Under the pieces are notes generated by a model. That model was not told where the DNA came from. It saw nothing but the letters and a program-made list of their open reading frames with translations, and made no database searches. A DNA stretch of 64,000 nucleotides from Bryum argenteum (lineage: Eukaryota; Streptophyta; Bryopsida; Bryales; Bryaceae): the NCBI GenBank assembly GCA_037043015.1, contig CM073322.1, positions 23,836,364 to 23,900,363 on the forward strand, read 5' to 3'. The position numbers and the translations under genes are program-made. Numbering within the stretch: the stretch's first letter is position 1; each line of letters opens with the position of its first letter. This document shows, piece after piece, positions 1-12,328 of the stretch.

Positions 1-1147
1 ATGTGCACAAACAAGTTCGTTACATGATCCTAAGGTTACATACTTCATGATATGTCAAAGATTGAGAATTTGCATCGTACATAGAAAGAAGGTAGTTTTG
101 AGGGTTTTTGGCAGTTTTGAGGCTACTCTCCTAAGGGATTTATCCACAAATTTGTTAGCATGTGCAACAATCTCTGCACAAGCTTCTTTTTATTTTTTTC
201 ATTGAGAAGCCACATGCAAAGTATATAGCAGTTTTAAACACTTGGTTTTGATTTTTGGTTGATACTATGTAAGTGTATATGGTGAAATCAAGGTTGTAAC
301 TTTTGAAAAGTTATACAATTCTAACATTGTAATTCATTGAATATACAAAGACATCACAAAAAAAAACCTACAGAAATCAAATTGATAAGATTGGATAAAT
401 ATGGTATGGTTTTGATTGACTCTATGATCTTGATTAAGCTTATTGATAAATGAGACCAATATGCATAGTAGTTGAAAAGAAAAAGAAGTGCATAATAGAA
501 AATCATAAAGGTTTGAACAGATACTTGTAGGAATGCATTCCACTCTCTTCAAATGCTGCTATCAAAGGGCATTTGAGGGGAGTGGAAAGGGATACAATGG
601 TGAAAGCTCTTTCAAGGTATCTTAATGCAACTGGTTGGTAAAGAGAGTGTTTCTATAATTTTGGGACAAGTCGCGTGATGTTTAAGCATAGGTCATGATA
701 TTCTAAGAAAACGGGAACCATGGAATCACATTGATTGTTATTTTTGATTTACCTCAACGTTTGCAATTAGCAAGCGAGCCTCACAACAAATAACAAAAAT
801 ATATAAAATAACCAGGAGTACTTTCTAGTGAGAGCAGTGAATCTTACCACATAATAAAGCCTTGAATGTATTTTGCACCCAACATGAAGTATTGCCAAAA
901 TTAGTACCATTTGCATTGCAAATACTTTCTAAGATGAAAGAGGTTTGTGGGTGAAATGATAGAGTTTTCTGATTTTGAGGCTCAAAATAAATACCTCAAG
1001 TGTAATGCAATCCTTTTTAACCACAAATGTTAAAGATGATGTTTAAAAAATAATGAGCGTATTACTTCATGCAATATAATAAATTTCCCCAATTGAATAA
1101 TATTGAACCATAGAAAAAGCATACAAATTATTATTCTATCGAAGCCT
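1..1147. other. AT-rich spacer, no gene seen
   Basis: I see no convincing coding sequence, RNA gene or repeat with clear ends. Stop codons are frequent in all frames and the base composition is AT-rich. It lies upstream of the small transposon in front of the TIP41-like gene. Confidence 0.6.
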
Positions 1148-1381
1148 CTTGGGAGCGGGCAATGGTTCGTGGTAGCTACCAAGGAGGCACCCTAAAATCC
1201 ATGGGGACCTCCTAAGGCCGTTTTTGATAATTTTGAATTCAAAATTTCAGGTCTGCGACCCCAAGTTACCATTGAAAGCCTACTCCTTGACATTTAATGT
1301 CTATACATCAAAAAATTAGGGGGCTCACTACCCCTCCTCCATCCTCCTTGGTAGCTGCTACGAACGTTACCCCTTGGGAGC
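1148..1381. mobile_element. Mutator-like MITE with 9-bp target duplication
   Basis: The 9-mer CTTGGGAGC occurs at 1148-1156 and again at 1373-1381. Between them is a 216-bp element with inverted ends. The left end begins GGGCAATGGTTCGTGG, and the right end read on the other strand begins GGGTAACGTTCGTAGC. Both continue into the same AGCTACCAAGGAGG block, so the terminal repeats are about 30 bp with a few mismatches. It has no coding capacity. A 9-bp target duplication is the hallmark of Mutator-like elements, so the non-autonomous MULE label is inference from that length. It lies about 200 bp upstream of the likely ATG of the TIP41-like gene, in its promoter or 5' UTR. Confidence 0.8.
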
Positions 1382-1580
1382 AAATATGAATTACTTCTTA
1401 TGGTAATTTAGCATAGTCTCGTTTCTATTTCCGTATCGACGTCAACAACCAATTAGGGTTTCGTGTGATGAGGGAGATGAGTTTATGAAGAAACAGAGTC
1501 ACTGTATCCCGTCTATCTGCAAGCAACAGTCAGGAAAATTTCGAGTGCTTCGGATCCACGTCAGTTGCAATCAATCGAGC

Positions 1581-4116
1581 ATGGCCTGTGACGGATGCGC
1601 ATGCGGCAACGTCGCCGAACAAATTGATCAATCACAGAAATTGCAGCCGAAGGATTGCCTGGAGGTCGACGACGAAGCGGCCCGACGCAACAAGGCCTTG
1701 CAATCCACGGGCGCACAGCTCATCGATGGCGATTTTGTTCGCGGCATTCGCGTCGCCGGATGGTCCATCCTGACGCGCAAGGCGCCCATTCTCAAAATGG
1801 GACCTCGAGAGAAGTAAGCCAACTCAATCTCCCATTCCCTTGCTCAGATTCAGGGCCACGTGACAAATGTCTGATAGCCGGAAAGTGCCGTAGCAATTTG
1901 CGTTTGTTTCACGGAAGTCCAGAGCAGGACTAGGGTTTTGCAAATTTCGATGATCAGATGAAATTGCGTTCGGGTGGAACTTTTCGAGCCCTGGTAATGA
2001 GCGGTGGATTGTCGCTGAGCAGGTTGGAGAAAACCCTGGGAACAATTCACTTACCGGAGATGGTATTCGGCGACAACTCCCTGGAGCTTCTGCACGAAGC
2101 TACAGGCGCGAAGATCCATTTCAATGCTTTGGATGCTCTGCGAAGTTGGCGCCAGGAGAGTCTTCCCCCCGTACAGATTCCTGCTGCTGCAAAGTGGAAG
2201 TTTCGCACGTACGGTTTGTCATCTTCCCGAACTAAGCAATGGAGTTGTATAGGGCAACTCTTTATATAATGGCGATGGTTGACAGTCCTTCGTTGTGCTG
2301 CAGGAAGCCAGATGAACAAGTGATATTAGACTATGACTATACATTCACGACACCGTATGCTGGAAGCCAGTCTGTTGATAATGAAGAGGTTTGTTTCTTA
2401 TGGATCTACTCGCTACGGTTAATTCGCTACATTCAGATACTTGTCTTCTTACTACTCTTTTTAAGGTTCCGTGATTTTGTTATGTGCTAGTTGTTCCCGA
2501 CCTCGCGATGATTTAGCAATAAGTGATGACATTATGACCAGAACGGTTGGGAATGGAACCAGACCACGTGATTCAGCTCGTAAGTCCTCAGTTTTTGCAT
2601 TTGACCTAAAGGTAAAGCTTAACACGGAAAAGAAACCTTATCACGATGAGGTGAATGATGTAAGTTTCTGATTTGAATGAATAGGGCGCAGTGGAGTGGG
2701 TGGAATGTGAAGAACGAATCGATATGGCCGCGCTTCAAGCAAGGGATCCAATCCTATTCTATGACGAGGTAATGAAGTCACTGTTCGACCTAAGCCGATT
2801 AAAGTGGCTACTTGCATTTGTGAACTGTCATTGTTAACTCTCCATATTTACTTTTTAATGGCATGCACTACCTGTTTCTACATAGTTTTTGCTTGAGATC
2901 TGCGTTTGCTGTCCAGCCAGAATCAGGTGGTCACGTTTTCTGTAACCAGGGTCTTATTTGAGCCTGTGCTAATCCTGTATGTTAAGACGAACGGCTGCAG
3001 TGGCTGCGTGTAAAATGAAGCACCTGCCCTTATTTGGTTGTCTGCTTTACTTATATCTTGGAAGTTCTTACAGGTCGTGTTGTATGAGGACGAGTTGGCT
3101 GATAATGGGATTTCCCTTCTGACTGCGAAAGTGGTAAGCCATCGAATTGAACATGCAGCTTGAAATTACCATGTTACTTGATCTCTCGAGTTACACCTGG
3201 TTTGCTTACAGTTGTTTTCTTATTGGAGACGTGGTCATGTTACAGAGAGTAATGCCTAGCTGCTGGTTTCTCTTGCTGCGCTTCTGGGTAGGTCTCATCA
3301 ACCCCAAGTGGCACTACTGATCTGTTCAGATTTTGGGTTGTTAGTTTCAACACCTTCCACCTTTATACGAAAATTATTTCTTATTTCACTTATTGAATAT
3401 CGTTCGAAAAGATTTTCAATATAATTGGAAACGAGATTGGACTACTTTGTTCCTATTTGTTCCTTCAATGTATAGCATGAAAGTCATTTCAAGTCTGGTG
3501 CACTTTCTAACGGTAGTGGTTTGGTTTATCTGTGGGCAGATGCGAGTTGATGGAGCTCTCATGCGACTCAGAGACACGCGGATGTTTTGTCGAATGCAGA
3601 GTGGTTCCACTGCATTTCCCATGGTTATAAGGGAGCGCAACATCAAAGAGGATTCCTTTGAGGCTCTAGCTTCTGTATGTACCGTGTCTCATAATCTGTC
3701 CATCTTGGTTGCTATAACTTGGTTCCGCTTTTAGTTCCTCGGTTCTGCTGCGAAGTGGTTACTCACCCTTACCCGTCTTGGTCTGAACCAACTGGTATCC
3801 GGTCATGGTCCGAATTGGTATATGCTGGGACGCAGTAGACGTTATCGATTCCTTGTGGGTACCAGGGTTTAGGATTCAAAGTTTGGTCTCGTGCAATATT
3901 TGAAGTAGTAGCACTACCAATGTGAAGCTGTTTTAGGTTCATCTTAGTACTTGTCTGCAATGTGGAGTGCAGCCATACTTACAGATGTGTCATGTGTTGC
4001 AGAAAGGGTATCCAAAAGATTCTGCCACGTACAACGACCCAAATGTTGCAGGAGAGAGGCTTTCACTGAAACACCATGTTTGTGAGAAGTTGACACCGAA
4101 GTCCAATTCGAAGTAG
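1581..4116 (+). CDS. TIP41L: TIP41-like protein, PP2A/TOR-pathway regulator (8 or 9 exons)
   Basis: Exons seen: 1581-1813, 2023-2208, 2304-2388, 2685-2768, 3074-3133, 3246-3287, 3540-3674 and 4003-4116. Phases match at every junction, giving 312 aa. Family blocks in order are GWSILTRKAPIL, HLPEMVFGDNSLEL, KIHFNALDALRSW, LPPVQIPAAAKWKF, VILDYDYTFTTPY, DPILFYDEVVLYEDELADNG, RVMPSCWFLLLRFW and MRVDGALMRLRDTR, ending with KGYPKD. TIP41 proteins bind the catalytic subunits of PP2A-type phosphatases and act with TAP42/alpha4 in TOR signalling in the cytosol. An in-frame ATG at 1485 would add 32 residues; I prefer 1581 because family members begin close to this point. A 39-bp phase-0 micro-exon at 2612-2650 is possible between exons 3 and 4. 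The C-terminus after KGYPKD is short and diverges from the family. Confidence 0.93.
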
Positions 4117-4771
4117 CCCTATGCTCCCAGACTAGCCCACTTGATTGACATGGTTCTAAACCAAAACATAGACATTGTTGTGAATGTTTTATATCATAGA
4201 AGCTTTTGTTCAGAATCTGACCTCTGAAGAATCATCATACAACCTTTTTGAAGTACTCTCGCAGATACTCGCAAGATTTTGATGTCATGAATTTACCAAG
4301 ATGACAAGAAATTTGACTGTTCAAAAAGCTCTTCAACTGTGTTATGTGCTTGATAATCCTTTTAGCAGTGAATACTGTCCCAATCCGTAGTATGGTACTT
4401 CCTTTGGCCCTTAGTATGAGGCTGGTATGTTGTCTCAAAGCTATTCATTAGAATAGATTGAAGACTACGTATCAGCCTTATATTAAGGGATAGTGGTAGT
4501 ATATAACCTGGACTGGATTGTATAAAGTAGTTCATCATAGACTGTCTATGATGCATTTAAATTAGGAATGTTGGTTATGGCCTTGGAAGCAGAAACCAGG
4601 AATGTTGTTTATGACCTTGAAAGCCGAAAAGTGCAACTCTACGACCATGGATGCGTTTTTTTGAGTCGTTTGAACATGAGTGATTCTTCTTCTATTTTGC
4701 GACGAACCTACCACAATATTACAGTATTCAACAGTATTCACGACCGCTGCCAGGCACATTGGCTTCCGGCA
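4117..4771. other. Spacer between two convergent genes, with a 34-bp tandem repeat
   Basis: It holds the 3' flanks of the TIP41-like gene (+) and the alpha-glucosidase gene (-). At 4564-4631 a 34-bp unit beginning AGGAATGTTG is repeated twice in tandem with several mismatches. No gene is seen. Confidence 0.5.
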
Positions 4772-7700
4772 TTACAGTGTCGGTGAGCGATCAATCAACT
4801 CGAAAGCAACAGCAGGATCCGGAACAACAACACTCGACGTCGAGTTCCATAGAATTTCGAAGTCTTTTCCTGCTGACAAATGCAATCCCGAAATCTCCAG
4901 CAACGAGAGTGTGGCATTCCATTCCATTTTCACACTCGCCGCTGCCACTCCATCCACCATCAGCGCCACCGGCATCGTCTCCACTCCCAACACTTTAATC
5001 TGGTGCACGATCAAGCCCTGCTGCTCCGCCCATTCGCCATGTCTCACCACGCTGCGAATGGCGCCACCCATCGCAGAAAGCGAGCCTCCCAGTTTCAGGA
5101 ATGTCGAGTTTTGGGGTCTCACATTCATATCGATGTCGTCGTCATTGTCGAGGAAAAGCTCACCAGAAGCGGAGGAAGAGGATTCCGAGTCGAATACCGC
5201 TAAGAAGGTGATGGGGCTGTTGCGAACTAAGGCAGTGGTGTTGGCGTACTCTTGCATCGGCACAATCGAGCCTGCTCGGATGTGCACATTGATGGAGTCC
5301 CAAGGCGCGTCCAGGACGAAATGGGAGCCTGGCGAACAGATGCGAGAGAAATCGAAGATATTGTACCATGTCCCGCTCGGAAAGTACGCTTTCACAGAAG
5401 TTTGGCCACCGCTGAGAACAGGCGAGACGAGTAACGCGTCACCGAGTAGGAACTGATCATTGATGTCGAGCGTGACAGGGTCTTCCGGGAAGACAAAGAA
5501 GACCGCTCGCGCCACAGGCGCGCCCGTGACGTGCGCTTCGTGCAGGAGCGTGTACAGAAATGGCAGGAGCTTGTAGCGGACCACGAGGACTTTCTTTGCT
5601 GAGTGCGTGACGGACTTCCACAAATAAAGCTCCTGTGGACCGTAGTGCACGTCGGAGTGGTCGCGAGAGAATGGATAGAAGGCACCCACTTGAATCCAGC
5701 GGTTGCAAAGCTCCTCCCATGTCGCTGGCCAGAACCCGCAGATGTCCGCCCCAACCATCGGAATGCCGAATAGACCAGAATTCAGAATGCTCGCGATTGA
5801 GTACTGAAGGTCTTTCCATGAGGCACCGTTGTCGCCCGACCAGTGCGCTGTGAAAGCGCCCGTGCCGGGAAACAACGAGCGCGACATCACAAACGGCCGC
5901 TTCTTCGTCACCTGGCACAGCAAGCTCAAAAGTCAAGCTTATTCTTTAGCAACTGGTGCCACAGGACAGCATTTGTTGGATCGACTCTTGGTCATTACCT
6001 CTTTCAGGGCTTTGAAGGTAGCGACAGTCTGGACCGACCCGTAGATATTATGAACATCGTAGTGCTTGACATCGTTGTAGTGGCGAGCAGTCATGGTGAT
6101 TGTTTTCTCATAGAGCTCCGTGTCCCAGTGTGTATGGATGTGGTAGGGTGGACGGTCCCAGCGCGAGACGTTCCTGTTGTCACACACCATGCAACAGACA
6201 TCGAGCGCTTCGGGACACACAGTGTCAGGAGGGTAATAGCAATTGGGCCCGGAGCAGAAATTCGAGGGCTCATTCATGTCCAGCCACAACCCATCGAAAG
6301 GAAATTGCTGGTAAAAGTCGGCGATCTCTTTCGCCCACCACTGCTTGGCATTCGGGTGGAGGAAGTCGGGGAAGTGCACTGCCCCTGGCCACACTTGTCC
6401 CAAGTAACTCTCTCCATTTTCCATCTTCACGAACACGTCCAGCTCCTTGCCGCGCACATACGGAAGGTAGCCCTCATCAATTTTGATGCCTGCGGAAACC
6501 AATCCATCTGTAAACCCTTGCAGCATTTATAGAATCGGGTACCTTGCAGTCAAGTGAACTCACTCACCTGGATCAAGAATCATCATGAACTTCTGGTTAT
6601 TGGCGTGCAGGCTGTCGATAAACTTCCGAAAACTGACGAGCGGGTACGCCGCGGAATCCACCGTGAAATCCATGAAGCGGTCCATGTAGTCGATGTCGGA
6701 CCACATACATTCTAGCGGTAGATCAACTCCTTTGTACTTCGCCACCACCGTTTCGATTTCTTTCAGAGTCTTGTAGCCATAGCGAGATTGGTGAAACCCT
6801 GAATCAGCAATGATCATATCAGTGCTTGAGGTCTATGGTTAATGGGAGTTCGATTGGCGTGAGCTTACCGAGAGTCCAGAACGGCATTGGTGCGGGACGC
6901 CCAACAAATTGCGTGTACTGGTCCATGACAGCACGAGGTGACGGCCCGGCGAAGAAGTAAAGATCAAGAACACCGCCAATGATGCGAAATGTGAGTGCCT
7001 CGTCGCCGTAGACGCAATCCATGCCATTGCTGTTGACGAGCTGCACTCCATGCACCAAGCCGCCCTTCCTGACGTCCAAGTAGAACGGGTAGCTCCCATA
7101 CAAATCGATGTCCACATTGTAGCTGCCGATGTCGGTCGCCCACAACGTGTACGTGTGTCCCTTGGCAAGACGAAGCCCATCTTGGTGAGTGCCCTCTCCC
7201 AGCCCATAAATCGCGGAGTCTCGAGGCAACTGAGTGGAGAGCTCGATGTACTGATCCTTGAACACAAGATTGGTGAACGAAGTGACATCATTAGGCGTGC
7301 TGTTGAACAAAACCTCCCCGTTTGCTCTTCTCGTGATGGCGAACCCGAACGGCTCGTTCGTGTAGGAAAACTCCAGTGGATGCTCCGTGTTCTGTGCTGG
7401 TATCGTCAACTTCGGAAGCTTGAGTTTGCGGCATGCCGCTTTGGAGGATTCATTGGACTTTCGAAGCTTGTTAAGCTCTTGCGTTGTTGCTCTCGGAATC
7501 AAGTCAGCCGGCACTTCCCATCGTGCAGAGTTTTGATCTGTAAGATGCACTCGGATCCTGTCCTGGTTGTCATACCTGCAGCCATCACGAATTAACAAAT
7601 GTACGTTTTGTGGAGGAAATAGGAGTCAGTATATTCAGAAATGGAACCTGACGGTGAGTTGCAGATGTTCGATATCAGGACCGTAAACATCCGTCTGCTT

Positions 7701-7958
7701 GATGAGGTCGAGATCAGCAAGAATGGCATTGCCATTCAGCACTTGGTTGACGCAGACAACGCGGTAGCCATAGCCGACTTGATTTTCATCCACCCCTGTC
7801 GGCGATCGACTTAGCCACACAAATGTGAGAGAGCTGAGCAGCAACCCCATGTTGACAAGCAAGGTGGTGACCGGGTACTTTCGCACAGAAGCCATGATCA
7901 TACCGAATGATCTCCGTATGGCTCCCGAGTCTTCACTCACACGAGAACCAGTCGACAT
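4772..7958 (-). CDS. GH31 alpha-glucosidase, membrane-anchored (5 exons)
   Basis: Exons on the minus strand: 7958-7648, 7575-6869, 6798-6568, 6489-5999 and 5911-4772. The total is 2880 nt, 959 aa, with all phases consistent. The catalytic nucleophile lies in GLWLDMNEPSNF (Asp about 487) and the acid/base in HWSGDNGASW (Asp about 607). The N-terminal beta-sandwich (GYGYRVV..., YGPDIEHL) and the late beta domains are complete. The block MWSDIDYMD with ILDPG is of the plant alpha-glucosidase type rather than the alpha-xylosidase type, so hydrolysis of alpha-glucosyl ends is expected. Residues about 30-50 form a hydrophobic helix after a basic stretch (SVRKYP). This looks like an uncleaved signal anchor rather than the usual cleaved signal peptide. 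The open frame extends further upstream, but without an ATG, so the start at 7958 is chosen. Confidence 0.93.
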
Positions 7959-9197
7959 CCTGATTCTGTTGCCTCCAATTTCCCCATAAAAAAACTGGTG
8001 CTCATGCACAGACCAAAGCGAGTCCTGCCACTACAAGTTGCAGAATTTCCTCGGGCACAAAGATCAATTCATCACCACCAGAGCTAAACGATCAACTTCA
8101 ATGTCACACACCCACTCGTACGTTGCACTTAAACCTCTGCCTTACAAGTGCAACTAGTCATCGCAATATGCATTCTTCAGCTCAAACTGGAAATTGTCCC
8201 GAGCGTACGTATCAGCGGAGAATACTCACAAGAGATAATCCTTCAGACAACTCTGCTAGTTAGTGTAACATTCGTGACAGAATCACTGACGTCTCTAAGT
8301 CAAGACGCATCCCGCATGGATGGTCGAGAACTTCGTCGATGTGAAGCACTTATATTATGATGCTCTTCTTTATTCCATGCCGGAAAAGTGTAAAGGGCAC
8401 GTGTCTCCGTTTCATTCTCGTCTCTGCAACCGTGACTGCCTCAACTACTGCAGCAAAACGAGGACTGCCGACGAAAGTAAAGCATCGATATTGCAATTCA
8501 GGGCTCAGATATTCTCTGAGCGGTAGAAAGTTCGCTTGCAGGCTCCATATTCTTGTTTCAGTTCCCAAGAGATCGTGGATTCTGCATGGGGACGTCCATG
8601 CTGGTGGGTAACTCAAACCAACGGTGTACAAGACAAGCACACTTTTTTCCGAGAACTAAGTCCAAGTAATTGCCACATGGATGATTCGAATTCATTGCAA
8701 GTAATTGCTCTGCACCATCCTCAGAATTTGTGTGAGGAAGACATTCTCAACCCCTGCTTGCCGGCATTCACGCTCTCTGCGCCACGATCTCTTTGATCGC
8801 AGACTCCTCGTAAGTATCGAATCACATTGATGTTTTTTGTAATTTCAAATCATTGGTACTGCTTTTGAACTTGCTGTCCAGAGGTAAATTTTCGCTAGAA
8901 CCTTGAAAGAGAAATCAAAACCTATGGACGGACAGGACGTTGCTGTCGACCGATGTTCTTAGCATACGGAGGATACTTTCTTATGGTGGTCCTATGATAG
9001 TACTTGAATGTGACCATTCTTTTGGTTCTCTGAAACTGAAGTTGATGGTTTCCAACTTCATTCTCTTGATATAGATGTACTTTTGAAATCATGTGGATTG
9101 TTCTTGACTTATTTTATTAAGTGGATGGGGAGTAGAGAAAATGGAAGGTGCTGATAAACACCTATCATGATATTTCGTACATTAGTTTTTTGAAAAT
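7959..9197. promoter_or_regulatory. Upstream region of the alpha-glucosidase gene
   Basis: This stretch should hold the promoter and 5' UTR of the minus-strand alpha-glucosidase gene. Open frames up to about 96 codons at 8350-8800 lack an ATG start or any recognisable motif. I cannot point to a TATA box with confidence. Confidence 0.35.
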
Positions 9198-10182
9198 TCA
9201 ACCCCTGACCGTGTCGAATGTCGAAAAAAAAACGACATTTTGGATGGAAGGCAACAACTTTGAAGAGCCATAACTTCCTCAGATGGGATGTGTTTTGAAT
9301 GAAGTGACTTGGTGTAGGTCCCAAATCAAGTCTAGTTTGTGTGATAAATATTGCAGACCAAGACAAGAAATTATGGATTTATGGCATGATCTTATGGATT
9401 TGTGGCAGCTCTTGTTTTGGGTTTTCTAACATAAGGCATACATTACTGGTCATTGCAAGCCAATTATATAAAATCCAATTGAGTGTTTCATGAATTCTTT
9501 TGCACAAGTATGTTCTCGAGATGAAATTCAACAACCTCGTAATTGGAAAATTTTGCATCTGAATAATTTAGGTATTGGATTTGCAATGATATTTTTGTAG
9601 AGAACTTAGTAAAACAAAGACATGGTTTTTGAGAGGTTGTTTCTCCTTCATCCACCCAATGTTGAGTTGGACTCCAATATGACTCTATTTTTAGTCATCA
9701 AAACCTCAAACTCATCTAGGGTGTGAGGATTGCATGGCATGGCACACATTCAGTGTAGGGCGCTCAACTGTAAACATCTTTTTCTTTGTAAATTTCAAGG
9801 CAGTTTTCACTGATGCAAGGCTATTATTTGAGCCAAGAAATTTCTTTGATGATTTTTTACAAAAGATAAAGGTGATATTGAGATGAAAGTTAACATTTTT
9901 ATAGTTGGTAATTTTTTCATTGCAATAAGTCTATTGGTAACAATTTCACTCCTAAGTGAAACTATTGAGATTTTGTGATTATTTTTTGAGTACAAATATG
10001 TTATGATCTTGCAATCTATGAGGCGTCATGACTCAAAATTTGACCTACATGATGTACAATATGTATACAAAAAGATTATACAATTGAGATCTGAAAAACT
10101 TTACCTAAATTTTCCATTCATGACACCTTTTTGAGAATGTCTCACTTTTGGTACATATGAGTCAAAGCATTTAGGGGTTAAG
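9198..10182 (+). mobile_element. TTAA-ended 1-kb element, copy 1 (degenerate)
   Basis: About 985 bp. The left end is decayed (TTCAACCCCTGACCG) and the right end reads CATTTAGGGGTTAA. It aligns along its whole length, in opposite orientation, with 39388-40369. Shared landmarks are TGTCG-A(n)-CGACATTTTGGATGG near the end, AAATCAAGTCTAGTTTGTG, CATTGCAAGCCAATTAT, GTATTGGATTTGCAATGAT, GGTAATTTTTTCATTGCAAT and ATATGTTATGATCT. The ends match those of the piggyBac element at 18401-23864 over TTAACCCCTAAA, so a non-autonomous piggyBac-family element is likely. It shows no open frame of its own. Confidence 0.7.
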
Positions 10183-12328
10183 CACCTCTAAGTATCTGTA
10201 GATTTCCACAATTACTAAAACTCTTAAGTGTGTTGATGTTTTAGAGTACTAAAGTAATAAATGAAGTCATACTCAATAAGTAAATAGCATTATACCTAAT
10301 TGATAATGTGGTTTAAATCTTTGGCAAATATCATTTTGATTGTCAAACGACAACTTGAAAATTTAAACCCTAAGAGCCCAATCGACCATTTTATGGTCGA
10401 TCCCGAATTTTGAGGAGCTGTACCTGGATTGAAAAAGATTTTTTTTTTGGAATTTTTTTTAACATTCCAGAAGTTTGATAAGTTGGGAACCACATCAGAA
10501 CCATGTTTGGATTCATAGATTGTTCAGAATAAGCCTTCAAACACAAACATGGCAAAGTTTTCTTAGTGTAAGAAAACTTACTATTTTGGGAAACTAATAA
10601 GGTTCCTCATAGGTTACTTGTGGCCTCTCTCCATTTTATCATGTAATATGTGATTTTAGCCAATCATAGCAATTTCCTATTACTAATAATAGAAAAAACA
10701 TTTTATATTGATTTTCAAAGTTTTACTCTCTTTAAATCTTACAAATCTTACTTATTTTAGGAAATTTAACCGTATAGATCTAATTTAGGGTTTAAGGTCT
10801 TTATACTATCTTTGGAGCGCTACTTCATAAGGGTTACCAAATCCATATTTTATAACACATCTAAGTTTTTCTTCAAACCCCTCGGGCCTTTAGGGGTTAA
10901 AGAGTCATCATTTCTTAATCTATTTTGATTTTCCAACAAAATTTGTTAAGTTGCATTCCAAACAAAATTTAAGATTCTTGGTATTAATACTTGGATTCAA
11001 AATCAAGCCTACTTTGTATGGTAAAAATGGCATATCCATCTGATATAGTATGAACTATGGTATGCATTCTAGTAGAGGCAGACTCCTAAAAGGCGGAGCT
11101 TGTTATATCAATGTAAGTCAGTTATGCGGAATCAAGATTAGAATTCAATAATATTTCTAGCATAAGTATCATCCTTGTGAAGAATTCCAACAAGAATTTA
11201 TCCAAAAGATTTTTCTTGCCAAATCCCCCAATACTTGTTCTAGGTTTTATGAATCTCTAGGAGTCAATTGACTCAATTCTCTAGACCTTTTATTTATATT
11301 TGTTTGAACACTCATGAAAGTTGGAAGGGGACAAAAAAGTATATTTTTGTTGTGAAATAATAAAAGATATGCTCTCTAACGTAATTAATTATCAGTGTAA
11401 CAGATTAGAGTGTAAAGTGTACACACTTTGATAATTTCTTACTAAGATTATACTCGTGAAGTCAATTGATGAGAAGATCTTGAAGTTTCAATTTTCATCT
11501 GTTAAACTCTCTTCACTAACAAGTCTTCTCAAATCTCTAAAATCTCATCATTTGTATCCTTCTCACCTAAATTAAATTCTCAATATGACATTTAAAAATA
11601 TGTCTCCTCAAAAATACTTGAAATAATAACTTCATGAACCCTTAAATAAATCTTTCACTCATCAACTCACATAATTCACTTTCAAAATCAAAAGCGTAGT
11701 TTTTATCTATGTGCAGTGATAAAAAAAAACAACATCATCCTGTAACGGAAGTAGCCGGGGTGCGAGCATAGAGCAGTGAGGGCACAATTTCTGATTTTAG
11801 AGCTGTGATTTTGTATTTTTAGTAAAAAAAATTTAAAATTTGTTTAAAAAAAAAAATTAAACGAATATTACTAAGAATATTCGGATATTCTTGACTTATT
11901 ACCGTTGATTTTAGAGCCTAAACCCGTGGAATTGGGAGATAGAATTCTGAAATTATGCATGCTTGAGATGCACATAGAGACATTCCTGAACTCTAACGAT
12001 AAGATTACATGTGCATGATAACTACTTACAAGCATATAATCTGTTAAATAGGAACATAGTTTTTGGAACATGTATGATTATATATATTGATTTTCACTAA
12101 ATTGTGAAATCATACTACATAAGATAGGAAAGACACATTATTATAGTATAACATATAGAGTATGTGTAGGGTGTCCTCTAGTCTGTTGCATGGTCTAGCA
12201 CTCCACACTCTAGAATCCTTTTCACATCATTGAAAGTGAAGGTAGGCGTGTGGATAAAAAGGTCTCTATCCGCATAAAAATTATAGACCATATCAAAGAC
12301 ATAGTAAAGGTGGTTACAGGGTCTAACT
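10183..12328. other. AT-rich spacer; possible third TTAA-type remnant
   Basis: No gene is seen. A motif close to the right end of the TTAA family (CTCGGGCCTTTAGGGGTTAA) closes at about 10902. A decayed left-type motif, TTTAAACCCTAAGAGCCC, lies near 10360, so a 540-bp relative is possible but weak. The rest is AT-rich with short homopolymer runs. Confidence 0.4.

Noticed and set aside
5392-5936. Minus-strand open frames of 120-159 codons in other frames of the alpha-glucosidase
   Set aside because: Shadow frames over the GH31 exon; Arg/Ser-rich composition is typical of out-of-frame translation.
4880-6532. Long plus-strand open frames opposite the alpha-glucosidase exons
   Set aside because: They mirror GC-rich minus-strand coding sequence and contain no domain; the minus strand shows GH31 motifs with correct splice sites.
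6600-6820. Alpha-xylosidase annotation for the GH31 gene
   Set aside because: The block reads MWSDIDYMD with ILDPG, which is the alpha-glucosidase type as I know the families.
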